From assembly GCA_030533445.1 (NCBI GenBank), contig CM060066.1:32953235-33017234 (forward strand): DNA of 64,000 bases, in the 5' to 3' direction. The notes beneath the pieces were generated by a model, which was given only the letters and a program-made list of their open reading frames with translations, did not search any database and was not told the DNA's origin. How positions within the stretch are numbered: the first letter of the stretch is position 1; the number at the start of each line of letters is the position of its first letter. Origin of the DNA: Cyprinodon diabolis (taxonomy: Eukaryota > Chordata > Actinopteri > Cyprinodontiformes > Cyprinodontidae). The position numbers were made by a program, and so were the translations under genes. Below are positions 11,511-24,451 of the stretch, in pieces.

Positions 11511-13111
11511 TGGGGCAAGAAAGTATTTAGTCAGCCACCAACAGTGCAAGTTCTCCCACTTAAAAAGATGAGAGAGGCCGGTAATTTTCATCATAGATAT
11601 ACCTCAACTATGAGAGACGAAATGAGAAAAAAAAATCCAGAAAATCACATTGTCTGAATTTTAAAGAATTTATTTGCAAAATATGGTGGAAAATAAGTAT
11701 TTTGTCAATAACAAAAGTTCATCTCAGTACTTTGTTATATACCCTTTGTTGACAATGACAGAGATCAAACGTTTTCTGTAAGTCTCCACAAGGTTTTCAC
11801 ACACTGTTGCTGGTATTTTGGCCCATTCCTCCATGCAGATCTCCTCTAGAGCAGTGATGTTCTGGGGCTGTCGCTGGGCAACACGGACTTTCAACTCCCT
11901 CCAAAGATTTTCTATGGGGTTGAGATCTGGAGACTGGCTAGGCCACTCCAGGACCTTGAAATGCTTCTTACGAAGCCACTCCTTCGTTACCCGGGCGGTG
12001 TGTTTGGGATCATTGTCATGCTGAAAGACCCAGCCACGTTTCATCTTCAATGCCCTTGCTGAGGGAAGGAGGTTTTCACTCAAAATTTGACGATACATGG
12101 CCCCATTCATTCTTTCCTTCACACGGATCAGTTGTCCTGGTCCCTTAGCAGAAAAACAGCCCCAAAGCATGATGTTTCCACCCCCATGCTTCACTGTAGG
12201 CATGGTGTTCTTTGGATGCAACTCAGCATTCTCTCTCCTCCAAACACGACGAGTAGAGTTTTTACCAAAAAGTTCTATTTTGGTTTCATCTGACCATATG
12301 ATATTCTCCCAGTCATCGTCTGGATCATCCAAATGCTCTCTAGCAGACTTGAGACGGGCCTTGACATGTACTGTCTTAAGCAGGGGGACACGTCTGGCAC
12401 TGCAGGATTTGAATCCCTGGCGGCGTAGTGTGTTACTGATGGTAGCCTTTGTTACTTTGGTCCCAGCTCTCTGCAGGATCATTCACTAGGTCCCCCCGTG
12501 TGGTTCTGGGATTTTTACTCACCGTTCTTGTGATCATTTTGACCCCATGGGTTGAGATCTTGCGTGGAGCCCCAGATCGAGGAAGATTATCAGTGGTCTT
12601 GTATGTTTTCCATTTTCTAATAATTGATCCCACAGTTGATTTCTTCACACCAAGCTGTTTACCTATTGCAGATTCAGACTTCCCAGCCTGGTGCAGGTCT
12701 ATAATTTTGTTTCGGGTGTCCTTTGACAGCTCTCCAGTTTTGGCCATGGTGGAGTTTAGAGTGTGACTGTTGGGGGTTGTGGACTGGTGTCTTTTATACT
12801 GATAACGGGTTCAAACAGGTGCCATTAATGAAGGTAACGAGTGGAGGACAGAGGAGCCTCTTACAGAAGAAGTTACAGGTCCGCGAGAGCCAGGAATCTT
12901 GCTTGTTTGTAACTGACCAAATACTTATTTTCCACTATATTTTGCAAATAAATTCTTTAAAAATCAGACAATGTGATTTTCTGGATTTTTTTTTCATTTT
13001 GTCTCTCATAGTTGAGGTATATCTATGATGGAAATTACCGGCCTCTCTCATCTTTTTGAGTGGGAGAACTTGCACTATTGGTGGCTGACTAAATACTTTT
13101 TTGCCCCACTG
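11508..13111 (-). mobile_element. Tc1-like transposon, near full length
   Basis: The element starts CAGTGGGGCAAGAAAGTATT and ends with its complement (TTTTTGCCCCACTG). TA dinucleotides flank it at 11506-11507 and 13112-13113. Long terminal inverted repeats (about 200 bases) contain two copies of a direct repeat each (AAGTATTTAGTCAGCC outside, AAGTATTTTGTCAATAAC inside), the IR/DR pattern of Tc1 elements. It carries one transposase gene on the minus strand. The arms match closely, so the insertion looks fairly young. Confidence 0.9.
11724..12747 (-). pseudogene. Tc1 transposase (DD34E), one frameshift
   Basis: The transposase cuts and pastes its element at TA sites. Reading starts at the ATG on the minus strand at 12747 ([10 protein letters not shown]). 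The first about 90 codons hold the paired-like helix-turn-helix DNA-binding region ([20 protein letters not shown]). Near 12470-12482 the frame shifts by one base. The second part runs to 11724 with the three catalytic motifs: [20 protein letters not shown] and [10 protein letters not shown], spaced as DD34E. No other break is visible. The shift separates DNA binding from catalysis, so this copy should be inactive unless the shift is a sequencing error. Confidence 0.9.
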
Positions 13112-13113
13112 TA

Positions 13114-16020
13114 TATTAGACTTGTTTTAAGGTCTACATATCCAGAATGAGCTTATGTATATCGCACACTAGAACCATTTCAGTTGATGACCTCATCACT
13201 ACTTTTAGTGGCAGTGGGAACAACTAAATGATGTGTGTCTACCCGCGGCAAACGACTCGGCAAGCAACCTGTGTTAAAATTGCACATCTGATTGGCTTGC
13301 TGTGGGAACACCAGAGCTGGGTTGACCCCCTAAATTACGTGACACCATTGTAAGGACGTCCACACACCGTGCCATTCCTGTCTAATCTAACAAGGCATAG
13401 CATTGGTGTGAGGGAATCGGAGGGATAAATAAGCGAAACAATAAAGCACACTTACTACCACTTGGTTTCGTTACACATTGCTCTCTATTGTTTACTTTCC
13501 TGATATCTGTTGCACTGGTGACAGCATCAATGTCAATGAAGGATGCCACTCAGCTTGCTAACAAGGGGTTAGACATGGCTTTGTTTGCCAGTGAGAAGTG
13601 AGCCAAATGTTCTTCATTAGTGGGTGACCCATGTTTGAAAAACATGCTTCAATGTTGTATTTTCAGTGGGAAAGATGCTTATGTGTTGTCTCTCACCTAT
13701 TCTCCGCTTTTCTTTCTTGAAGCCCAATTGGCCTAAATAAAGGTCAGGAATTTACAAGGAACACATTGTGAGACAAACACTTGAGTAACTTATTTTATTT
13801 TCATACAAACAAAATTAAAAACAGTTAAAAACTTTTCCCTTCTGGACCACATGAAGGTGAACATCTATCTGAGAGCTCCTACATGTGCAGACGTCTTTGA
13901 TACCTTAAACCAGTAGTTTTCAAACCTGTTCTACTAGGTTTGAGAACTTAGTATAACATGCAGTATGCTATACTAGTACCCTCCTTGTTTTAGTATTCTA
14001 TGGCGTCACATTTATTTCAAATGTCATAACCAGAATTACAAAAAAACTCACTTAACTCAGTTATTCTCACAAATAGCTCAAATAATCTGGCACTGATGGT
14101 TGGCAGGTAAACAACATAAATAGCAGGGGGAACCAGGTGGAAACACTCGGCATTGATCAGCCGCCAGGCCAATTAGACAGGTGAGCAGGAGCAAATTAAA
14201 AAGCAAACCATCAGTGCCAAGACCATGACAGCAACAGCAAGTACGTAACATTACCCTTGGGGGTGCCTATCCTTCAACAGCCTTTTGCAGAGTACATCTC
14301 AGTATCAGTATGATGGTACGTTGGTAAACAGTCTCTATCAGTCTCTGATAAAAAGAAAGATTCTGGTTCATCACTGTTGTCACCATTTCCATGATAACCC
14401 TAGAGAAACCGTTATCATGATGTTATCATTGTAAAAGCTGATCTCATAGACAAAGCTAGGAACTCAGCTATTACTGTAATTAAATGTATGTCTTTTTTTC
14501 ATCCTTTTTTAAAAGAAATGTGTCTCATGGCACATCTACTGAACTGTTTCCCTCCTAGACAATGTTGTTTATGGAGCTAGTATACCGTTACCTTTTTAAC
14601 ACGGAAAGTGCTTATGGATCAATGCTTCTAATTTCCTTTTGTGTGCCTCTGACCCCTTGAATCTTAAGTCAGCCACAGCAAATGTCAAATCAAAAGGAGC
14701 CTGGTTCTGCTGGAGGTTTTTTTCCTATTAAAAAGTAGTTTTTTATTGTTGTTGTTGATGCATACTCCATATATGGAGTTGCTGTAGAGTCAACGACACC
14801 AAGCAGGTAAACATCTACTGTTGCCACATGCTCATCAACTAAAAGAAAATTCTACAAAGTGGATTACTTGATGCAATGACCTGGGTTTCATCTGAAACAA
14901 AAGGAAATTTTTACCAATCTGACTATTTGCCTCAGTTAAATTGTCTCTCTAAGATGAGAGATAACATGTTGTGAATTGGTGCCTTATGAATAAACAAAAC
15001 TGATTTAGATTGATAAGGGGGTTAATTAAACACTGCCACTTATCTACATTGTTCTGTCCTTACACTCTTGTTGGAGGTGAGCACTGTGAGGCACTGGACT
15101 TTATATACAAAGGCATTGGTTGAGACGAGCAATGACGCCCATCAATAGTAATTTCTGAACATCCCGCTCGTCCTGTGACCCAGGGGTTTGCTTATTTCTC
15201 AATAATTATAATGCAACAAAGTTGCAAACTTAAAAGAAATATATTTAACACCAAGTTAAGTACTTAAGCATCAAATTATTTCATACAATATAACATGTTA
15301 AGAATTAGCACAGCATTAATAAAATAAATTATGCATTGCTGATATTTGATTAATCAAAAGAACTGATTGACCTACTTTTGATAAATAAAGTCAAGAGAGG
15401 AGTAATGAAAGCCATTTTATTGAAATAGAAAAGCCATCACTTAACAGAAGGATTGCAATTTCATCCCAAGCATATACAGCTCTGTCACAGCAGGCTCATT
15501 ATGATTCAAATGGCCAAAGACAAATCTTATTCAAAACAACTGATTCTCCCAACGACCCAGTAGACTGACGGGTTATTGATTTTCATCTGACTTGGAATGT
15601 GATTAGGAGGATGTGCCACCAGGTGCTGAAACACATCAGCTATTCAACTACAAGCCACTCTCATGCAAGCTGCCAGAATTGATAAATACTTTGGATAGGT
15701 GTCAAAATTGTTGCAGAGAAACTAAGCATAAGCAAGGTTGCATCTGATTTAAGCCTATTTTGTGGCTGCCATGATGCAAATCAGTGTATTTTTTTAACCC
15801 TGGTCCTCGAGGCACACTGCCCTAAAGGTTTACAAAGCCAAATTTAGTTTTTTACAGCTTTCATGACATTTCCATTTTGTTAAAGTGCAGCTGTGATCAA
15901 ATGTACATTGTATATTGTATATGGAAGTTCAGAGCATTAAATAAATGTGGTGCATTTCGCAGTGTTTTGGTTTGATGTTGTTAGTTTGATGCAGAGTCTG
16001 TGATATGATTTAGAGTTTTC
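13114..16020. other. Unannotated sequence, no gene seen
   Basis: I found no coding frame with recognisable motifs, no RNA gene and no element termini. Segments near 13200-13400 and 14090-14240 are less AT-rich than the rest but show no clear exon or repeat structure. Confidence 0.5.
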
Positions 16021-16024
16021 TCTA

Positions 16025-16345
16025 CAGTTCAGCTGTCTGACGGCATTGGGAAACAAGCTGTTTCAGAATCTGCTGGACCTGCATCGAATGCTGCAAAGCC
16101 TCTTCCCAGAGGGCAGCACGGAGAACAGTCCGTGGTGGGGGTGTGAGGAGTCATTGATAATGTTGCAGACTTGGGACACGCAGCTTTGGGATGAAATGTC
16201 TTTTGTGGAGGGAAAAGGAGCTTCTATTACCTTTTTTGCTTTTCTCACCACTCTTCTCACCTTCTTCGAGTCTGCGGAGCTGCAGCCTCCACAACACACA
16301 GTGAGACAGCTGTTCAGAACGCTCTCTATGGTGCTTCCGAGAAGG
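16025..16345 (-). pseudogene. LINE ORF2 C-terminal fragment (L2-like)
   Basis: The minus-strand translation gives the C-terminal tail of a fish non-LTR reverse transcriptase protein: VRRVVRKAKKVIEAPFPSTK, VCNIINDSSHPHHGLFSVLP and the arginine-rich SIRCRSSRF. Two stops or substitutions and the missing upstream RT show a dead 5'-truncated copy. A SINE in the same orientation lies immediately at its upstream side. Confidence 0.65.
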
Positions 16346-16383
16346 TCATGAGGATAGGTGGGGGTACGTGGGCTCTCATCATC

Positions 16384-16556
16384 CTCTGCTAAGAAATTCA
16401 CCTCTGCATTTAACCCATCCCCTTGGGGAGCAGTGGGCTGCCTGGGGAGCATTGTAGGATCAAGGGTCTTGCTCAGGGACCCAGAGTGGCAGTCCGTGGG
16501 AGTGGGGCTTAAACTCAGAACCTCTGGATTCCAAGCACTAGACTGCCACTCTCCCC
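16384..16556 (-). repeat. tRNA-derived SINE, copy 1
   Basis: Reading on the minus strand from 16556, it matches copy 2 at 55876-56098 over about 150 bases. Shared parts include a tRNA-like head (AGTTTAAGCCCCACTCCC, box B region), GGACTGCCACTCTG, then CAGCCCACTGCTCCCCAA and GGGTTAAAT. The head here is more worn than in copy 2. Confidence 0.65.
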
Positions 16557-16559
16557 TTT

Positions 16560-19375
16560 AGAACACAGTTGTTTTTGTACCTGAAGAAGCCTTGCACAAA
16601 ATTAGCCAAAACTATGAAAATACCAAAGGGCTGGTGTATTGGCACCTGTTTCACATACTTTGAATGAATATGTCGAAAATCTTTGACTCCAAACATGTAA
16701 ATGAGTGTGCTACTGTTCACAAAGTGAAAAGCAGTGCTGTTTTGAGTGCAAAGATACATCACTATGGAAAACTGACAGAAACTGACAGTAAGGAGGAAAA
16801 ACAGACAGCGAGAAAGTAAAAGAAAAGAGATGAGGGAGGACAGAACAGAGGCATACATACAAAACAGGAGGAAAGACAGAGGCGGACATACAAAACAAAG
16901 AGAAGGGATGGGGATGGTGAGACAGAAAGAGAAGAAGGAATGCCAGTTTTCAGATGAGAGGCTTGGAAGCCAGAAGGCAATTTGAACAGGCTTGGCTTCC
17001 TCTCAGGCATGACAGACTGCTCATTCCCTATCCTTATTCTCACTGTCTCTCTTCCTCTATCTCTCTTTTTCTCCCACACATGTACACACATTTGACACAC
17101 GCTTATACAAAGTCATCCATGCATGCTGGAATACGAAACTGGTAAGAAAAGTTAAACAACCAGAAACACTCAAAAAGCACAAGTGTGAAGGCAGTTGTCA
17201 GGAAAAGTTTAAAGCATATGTAGATGCATATGCAAAATGCTTGAGCTTTATGTAAGCGTGATCCATATAGTATCACAGATCCCTTCAATCCACTAAACTC
17301 TGCATATGTAACCAAACGTGTGCTCATACTAAAGTGCACACATATTCAGCCCTCGCACAAACAAGACACCAGAACACACATTTGTCATTACTATGTTGCA
17401 GCTTAAGCCTATGCAACAAGTCAATTATCTATTATATGGTTTCAGATATATAGCAAAATCCCCTACAAACCTTAGAGCTGGAATCCAACTCATTCTCTTT
17501 GCAGTTTAGTTAGCTTACAAAACTTGGAGGGCTTTTGATAATGCATGCTGTGTTACAGTAATTCCTGTTTTAAATTTGACCAAGGTGCTGTGGTGCTGCT
17601 AAGGCTCTCTCCCTTTGAAATAAAATATGTTTTCTGTGATATATGCTATTGATTCTAACTGATACAGAAGCACTTTTAAACATATTTTCTACAGCTGCAC
17701 TTCAATTAGAAGTAGTTTGAATAATTGTGTGGCTTTTTTGTTTGTGTATTGCATTTTTTTGTGTGTTTATGTACAGCACATTCAAAAAAAATTTTGTTGT
17801 TTAATGTGCTACATAAATAAAGTGGATTGGATTGAGCCAGTAAGCCACACTTGCTATGGCCTTTATCTACCATGATGAACTAACCGGGTTACTACTAACA
17901 ACAATTATTTAACACAAGCACACAATTAGAATTACTGTAGGTGTCCTGTTAAGAAAATACAGTTTGTGAAGTGCATAGAAGATTATTCATCCAACTTATC
18001 AACACAACTAAGGACAGAAACTAAACTGGATGGCTAAGGTGTTAACCAGCAATCAGGCTAAACATTCTGACACAATATAGTTATTCCCAGCTCTTGCCTT
18101 TAAAGCCTCCAGCTTTTTAAGTCTTCAAGATGTTTCGTCAGTCTATCTAAGTTATTAGATCATATGCAGCACTAATATGAAAATGCCATTATTGCCTTTT
18201 AGAACATAAATTTAGAAAAATATCCACATTTTGGTGTTGAAATGTGTTTAAAACATGTCTGGGGGCTCATATAAACAGGAAAAAAAACCTAACTCTATCT
18301 ATTTCTGGTCCAAATAAAGTCAAGAATTGGTTGACCCTAAATTTTGATCAAAGATATCTGCGGATGAAGGGTTACCTTTAAATATGAATTGCTCATACTA
18401 CCCACCCTATCTTTCATCCCGCTAAAACATGCTAATGTAAAAGATAGCTGCTCATTTTGGTTTGAGCTTGCCCTGCTACAGTAGTCTCTAGACAGGCATT
18501 ATGCAAATTTATGTTTGTGTTGCTTTGTAGTAAAGCACAAAAAGCTTGAATTATAGCCAGATATATGTTGTTGATTTATTTCAAACTACTAAGTTTGGTT
18601 AGAAAATGTATATTTTTCCATTTCCTATTTGTGTTTGTGTTTTAATTTCTGTCACAAATTGAGGCATTTACAGGTCAACCATTTCACATGTGTATGCGCA
18701 GATAAACCTGTCAGTAGGCTTAGATGGTACATAGAATTTCATTTCTGTGTGCATGTGCATCGGCATAAATCTGCAAGTATTGCATATTCACAATGGACAA
18801 GGATCTTCAAGAGTAAGAAAAATGTGCTCCTGATATATGCAGATGGACAGTTTTAAGAAATAATAGTGGATTATAAGTGCTTGACTGGCTGAAAAAACAA
18901 ATATTGAAATAAAAAAAAAAAACAACATGTTAATGGACTCCCTACCTTCTCAGGACATATCTGCTGCCATTCACCCATGTGTCTGAATAACTACATTTGC
19001 ACAGTTCTACTTATCCTTAGATCTTTTCTTCAAACTACCCTACTATTTTTCTCTTTTCAATTACCATTGAATAGGGTTTTTTTCATACCCTGAATCATTT
19101 TCACTTCTACTTTTACTGAACAAACTCTCTAATTTTACTTCAAATATGAAATTAGAAAAGTAAACTCACTCATTAGGTAATTCATTACACAGACAGTGAT
19201 ATATTGTGATAATGACACTCTGGGCAACATTGATGTTGACTCTGGCTCATAGGAGATGAGGGGTCACTTAACAATTTATTTTTGTCTGCAAATTTATATC
19301 ACAACCATGCTATTAATGCCACATGTTCTTTATCTGACCAAGAACTTTTTTCTGCATTTGATACCATTATTTGCA
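16560..19375. other. Unannotated sequence with a LINE-like tail
   Basis: No gene seen. Around 17760-17840 the phrase GTGCTACATAAATAAAGTGG followed by ATTGGATTG resembles the 3' tail of L2-type LINEs. The purine-rich stretch 16780-16930 gives long serine/phenylalanine frames on the minus strand that I regard as composition artefacts. Confidence 0.45.
17877..17965 (+). repeat. Unclassified dispersed repeat, copy 1
   Basis: It resembles 50252-50340. Both contain AACTAACCGGGTT, CAAGCACACAA and ATTACTG, then a TTAAGAAAA block, at similar spacing. The class is unknown. Confidence 0.4.
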
Positions 19376-19380
19376 TTCTG

Positions 19381-20362
19381 TGTTGGGATCCGGAGGCTTG
19401 CCCACCAGAGGGCACTGAGGATCCCTTCTTGAGGGCTTCTGCTGTCTGTTGGGATCCAGAGGCCTGCCCACCAGAGGGCGCCAGGAAACCCTTCCTGAGG
19501 GCTTGTGCTCACCTGCAACACCTGTCTTTCATCTCCTCATCAGCCTTGGGCCTACTTAAGGAGGAGGAGACTAACACTCCAGTGCCAGAGTGTTTGCCAG
19601 TAACGGTTAGCAAAACCTGAGCCAACCTGCCTGTCTGAGTCTTCTGACTTTTAATGACCCAAGCCTGATCCTGTTTCCCCTTTCTGTCTCACAGATAAAT
19701 CCAGCCTGACTACCAGTAACTCTGGAGAGTTATCTCTGCTGTGATCTGCCTGCCTGCTCTCTGTTGAACTCTGGAGGGCCTCTTCTATCAGATGCTGCCT
19801 GCCCGCCCTCAGAGGAAAACTAGGAGAGAGACTCAGTCTGTGATCTGCCTGCAAGCACACAGTAAGCCCTGCACTCTGACCGTCTCAACCCAGCTCTCAA
19901 GAGAGAGAGAGAAAACCAAACCTGGAGTCTGCCAGCCTGCACGCTGACCGTGTCAACCCAGCTCTCAGGAGAGAGAGCAAAACCTGGAACCTGCCCGCTA
20001 GCACTCAGACTGCCTCTTCCCAGCTCTCAGCTCTCCTCCTGCCTACACTGTGTTCCCAACCTGGAACCTGCCCGCCAGTACTCAGACTGCCTCAGCCAAA
20101 GCTCTCAGTTCTCCTCCTGCCTGCACTCAGCTCAACCTCTGCTAGCCCTCAACCCTCGGTCTGCCAACTGCCTCTGGATCCACAAGGTTTCCCCCCTCTC
20201 TGCAGCTCTGCTCATCTCCTGATCAGCGGTGAACCAAATCCAGATCAGTCTCCCTAACCCTGGACCTGTTTTATTATTTACATTTCTTAAATAAACCTTT
20301 GAACTTTTCTCCTGCCTCCGAGTGTTCTGCATATGGGCTAGGTTCCATTACCCATCATGACA
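19381..20362 (+). repeat. Solo LTR of gypsy (Tf1/sushi-like) element
   Basis: It starts TGTTGGGATC and ends CATCATGACA like the LTRs of the full-length elements at 37-48 kb. It is flanked by a perfect 5-base duplication TTCTG (19376-19380 and 20363-20367), so it is a complete solo LTR left by LTR-LTR recombination. The first 66 bases are duplicated in tandem (19381-19446 and 19447-19510). A predicted RNA start region (CCAGTGCCAGAGTGTTTG) lies near 19580, and AATAAA near 20289 is the poly(A) signal. The R-U5 part contains degenerate repeats around CCCAGCTCTC and CTGCC, which helps explain the 982-base length. Confidence 0.85.
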
Positions 20363-20367
20363 TTCTG

Positions 20368-21758
20368 TGCTCAAAATGCATTTTTGTTTATAGTTTTTAT
20401 TTTCATGTAAATGGCAATTTGCTGATTTTTTACCTGCTCTGGGAGTTTTTTGTTGCTTTTTTTTATTTCAGTCATACTTTTTGCACAAAATAATGCTTGT
20501 ATAATTTTTCCCACATTTCTGTAAAACAGCTTCTATTTTCTTTTCTTTTTAACTTCAGCTGTTACATTTAAAAATCTTCTGCCATAAATCTGTATTCTTC
20601 ATCTTCCAAAAACATTAAGCACATTGAACAAACTCAAACCTTTTAATGCAAAGTGGCCACACATCTATCCCTGAAATTGGTGACTGTTAAACATTATATG
20701 AATCTGCGACTTGCTCAGCTGGAGAGGACAGTTATTTGGGACATGACACTTTACTGCACTGCGCATGTCACAGATGTGACATACTTAGACAAGCTGTTGG
20801 TTATCTTGGTACAGTGTCTGCATGAGGATAAACCTTGGAGTCTATTTTATTTTCACAGTCAGTCTTACAGATAATTTCCAGGGATGACTCCCCTGGGATG
20901 ACAAGATCTGTGTGTATGTACTGCTCTCACAGGTTGTATCCCTGCTGATCAGTAAAAATATGTTTAAAAAGTAATTGGGGGTTGATTCATTATTTCTTTT
21001 TACCTACAATGTCAACAGGAGCCCAGTTCTGTAATATTAACAATCTTCTCTGTTTAGATTAAATTAACTCTGCCCGATATGCAATTTAACTCTGCCCGAT
21101 ACACACCAATCCTCTGGTGCCAACCTGGATAACTGGGGGGGATCCCACTCTAGATTACCAACGTCTCAGTAAAATTAAGTGCCTTCTGGTGGCACCTACA
21201 ACCTTCCTCTCACTCTTAGAGAGAGCCTCACGTTCCTATGCGAGGTCTTTTGGTTCACAGGTCGAACAAAACCTGAACTGCCTTTCTGCTCCCCAAAAAG
21301 AAAAGTTATCTTTTATTTTGTATGTATATTCTTTAGTATTATACTAATTTTAGTGCATTAAATGATTAACCTATTAATCTTTAATTTAGTTAGTTTTTGC
21401 TAGATTATTATTTTGATGGAGAAGAAGAGGACTTTGTTTGAACAAATTTCCCAGTATTTGATTTCTAATTATCTTTAAATCTGTAAACAATCTGTTGTTT
21501 TGTAATTTAGTTTTTGAAATTTAATTTAAATTGTGCCGACAAAAGATTCATCTCACCGTCTCAAAAAAAAATGGTTCGTTTTGATCCTCCTGCTGACCTT
21601 CAGGGACCTCGATGCCAGAAGTCCTCACTCCCTTAACCTTCTAACCGGGGTATTGAGGCTGGAAGACTGCTTCCTCCAGGTGGTACCTGACACTTCTGAA
21701 AATCGCTGTCCTCAGAAAAAAATCAGTCAAAGAGAATCCTGCATTGACAACGCAAAAT
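20368..21758. other. Unannotated sequence, possible ERV interior in its right part
   Basis: No gene seen. A 14-base motif AACTCTGCCCGATA occurs twice within 40 bases near 21068-21104. The stretch 21100-21720 is less AT-rich and lies on the interior side of the minus-strand LTR-like segment at 21759, so it might be a degraded leader or gag region. No protein motif confirms this. Confidence 0.35.
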
Positions 21759-22184
21759 TGTCGTGGGAAAAAAGTATTCAACTATTCCTAGTTAAATAAA
21801 CGGAGATCGATGGATTTCACTCAGTCGGCACATTTATTAATAATCTTTGCAAAGAGAGAACAGTTCATCATACAGCCCTCATGGCATAGCATTCTGCTCT
21901 GTTCTGATCTGGGCAGGGTTCGTCCCCCCCTAGTTACAACAATGGAAAGCAGTCAGAGTCATAACAAATTACACACACTTTGCTTAACAGTAACATGTTA
22001 TGAATAAACCTGGAGAAAGAATCTGGATTGTTATGGGAAGAATCTATGTCTGGTCTACAAACAACATTCTGCAGGGAATGGTGTGGCCTTGAGAGAGAAA
22101 CAGACTGAGTGAAAACTTTTATAGTGAGTAAATATGAATATTAATATATAATTAGAGAAATATATAAATTTTCCCACAACACTG
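21759..22184 (-). repeat. LTR-like segment, class uncertain
   Basis: Read on the minus strand it starts TGTTGTGGGAAAATT and ends TTTTTTCCCACGACA, a terminal inverted repeat. It holds a TATA-like ACTATAAAAG (about 22118), and an AATAAA signal (about 21835) about 75 bases before the end. That order fits U3-R-U5 of a retroviral LTR. I see no clear primer-binding site or target duplication, so a non-autonomous DNA element with short inverted repeats is the alternative. Confidence 0.4.
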
Positions 22185-23404
22185 TTAAATCTTAAATACC
22201 GTTTTATTGTCATTTCCTTTATATAGATTTTATCTAAAGTAACCTAAAAACAGTGATTACCTCTATGTAAAGAATTGGGATTGAAAGTTTTGAGATGTAA
22301 CAGCTTTAGATGGGCAGTAGCTTTCCTAAAAATCATTTCTGATTTTTACCTGAATATGCCTTTTTAATAATACACTGTAAAATCCAATATATGTTGAAAC
22401 TTATTATATATGAGTCAACTTTAGCGTAATAATATCTTATTAGGACTTGTATTCGTAAAATAACTGTCCCTTGCATTACAAAAAAACTCAAAAGACAGTT
22501 TTTCAAAAAGTGATATTCACTTTGTTGTCAAGCTAACTTCCAGCAATGAGCCACTCCAACTACACTCAAACAAAGAGTGACAGAAAAGCACACTTTAAAG
22601 TTATTTGAGAAACACCATTAAATCTGATGAAGAAAAAGTCACTTCTGCTACCCATTAGAACAAGAGGGAGTGGGCAACTGTAGATGTGTAGTTCAGTTCA
22701 ATCTCTCTCAGTTTCAACAGTTTTCACCAGTTCACCACACGTGCCTGGACACTGAGGCTATCAGATCTTTGAAATGTCACTCAAATGTGAACTACCAATG
22801 CAGATTAGATGTGAATTTGATGTCTCTTTCCATAATTTTTGTCAGAGGTTTGTGTTGCCCATCAGGAAACATAAACAGCTCGCAAAACAGACAAGCTAGA
22901 ATAGGATTACAACAAAATGTGATCTGAATTAGTATATCAGTAAAACCTTCAGAAAAAGATGTGTATTTACACTCAATGTAAGCATTTAGATGATGTATGT
23001 TTGCCCTTAAATTAAGATAATTAGATGTTTTCCACTTGAAATAAAATAGGGAGTTTTTTTTCAACCTATTTTAGGTGTAAATGATCTTACTCCATTGGTT
23101 GATTTTCCTAATTAGGTGCTCAAAAAAAACAACAAAACACTAAAAATGTAAGTGTTAAATAAAATATATGTTATTAAAGTTTTATTGAAAGACTTATAGG
23201 AACCATTAGACCATGGCAAATAGTTTGCACTGTAACTTTTGTATATTGCCCTACAAACAGAGGATTTGTTATAAAGTTTGGTAAGCATTTGATGATCTGC
23301 CTTTGTTGTGATCTAATACATTGGATGGCATCCAAATGAGCTCTAAAGGCAAATCTCCCATCAGGAGAGTTTAGAGGAGAGGCGCCAACATATACAGTAC
23401 AATT
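22185..23404. other. Unannotated AT-rich sequence
   Basis: No gene, RNA or element end recognised. Confidence 0.5.
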
Positions 23405-23510
23405 AAAAGCGGTCCTTGACATGCCTGTAGTCCATGTAACGTGTTAGTTTAATCCGGATTTATGGACACATATAGCTGAATATTATCAGCATAACAGTGG
23501 AAATTTAATT
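23405..23510 (-). pseudogene. LINE reverse transcriptase fragment with FHCYADD motif
   Basis: The minus-strand translation contains FHCYADDIQLY (consensus in such LINEs is YADDTQLY), followed by an HGLQAC-like block. This is the catalytic Asp-Asp box of the palm domain. Only about 35 codons are recognisable. A second copy of the same segment lies at 34805-34994, also on the minus strand. Confidence 0.6.
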
Positions 23511-23860
23511 CTTATAACTTATTGACTATATTTATTAAATTGAGAAGGTGCTTGAATGGCCTTACACTTTAGATAAGAAAAATAATCCTATTCTTAAGAA
23601 TTTTAACCAAAGTATGCTCTTTAAATTGTAAATTAGTTCAAAATGCATTAAAATATCACACTTTTGATCCTAGAATAAGGTTATTGTTTTTGGTGAAACT
23701 CCACTTTGTTCAGAATTATTGTCTAAGACAAAAAATAAGAAATATATGTCTATAATTTTTTTATCTTAAAAATCTAATTTTGCACTGTAGAAAGCTATTT
23801 GTTTTTTCTTTGTTTTGTTTCATTTAATTCATTCAGTTATTGTCTAGAAGCTGCTACTAT

Positions 23861-23976
23861 ATTGTATATATATTATATTCTAATATTATATATTATATTA
23901 TATTGTATATATATTATACAATTTAGCATACACACACACACACACACACATACACACATATATATATATATATACT
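23861..23976. repeat. AT-rich tract with (CA)n and (TA)n microsatellite
   Basis: A degenerate TATATTATA tract is followed by (CA)n at about 23931-23950 and a short (TA)n to 23973. Confidence 0.85.
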
Positions 23977-24345
23977 CTGGAATTCAGTATGAATACGTGT
24001 GTATTCATAGCGTGTGTAGCATCACTGGCTACTAATCACACAGTGTTAATACCTACGCAGACAGTAAGCACTACTGAAAATAAGCACAAATAAATAAAAG
24101 GGGAAGAGGGGTTTAAGAGTCTCTGAGGAATGTTCAACTTTTAAACCTTATTCGTTGAAAGTGTCCTTTAGAATTGCAACAGATAAATGGGAAAAAACAC
24201 TTGATGCAGAAATGCTGATTGCAGTCAAAACAGTGCAGCTTCATTTGACTTTGTGGTGAAAAATTGTTAATGACTCAGGAATGTGTTAAACTGTAATGAG
24301 GGTGAAAGAGACTGGGTTAGCCTGGGTTAGCTTAGCACCTTCCAG

Positions 24346-24451
24346 ATGGGTCCAGTTGAAACAAAGGAAAGGTTAGAGCAAGAGGTGGAAGATGTGGAGT
24401 CAACAAGTCAGCTCAATGCCTGTAATTTGTTAGGCCCAGCCACTGAACCAG
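24346..24451 (+). other. Candidate coding exon with strong splice donor
   Basis: An ATG at 24346 directly follows CACCTTCCAG, a plausible splice acceptor. The frame is open for 35 codons (starts MGPVETKERLEQEVEDVE, acidic) to a strong donor, CCAG|GTGAGTAAA, at 24451/24452. Base composition is richer than the surroundings. I recognise no protein family. It could be an alternative first coding exon of a host gene whose other exons lie outside the window, or chance. Confidence 0.3.

Noticed and set aside
11349..11594. Tyr-Ile repeat protein
   Set aside because: Translation of the (TA)n tract; same for 34586-34903 and 63448-63699.
12097..12489. Plus-strand frame of 130 codons
   Set aside because: Antisense shadow of the Tc1 transposase.
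16538..17100. Overlapping minus-strand frames rich in Ser, Phe and Leu with membrane-like stretches
   Set aside because: They come from a purine-rich tract; several frames are open at once and none has a recognisable motif.
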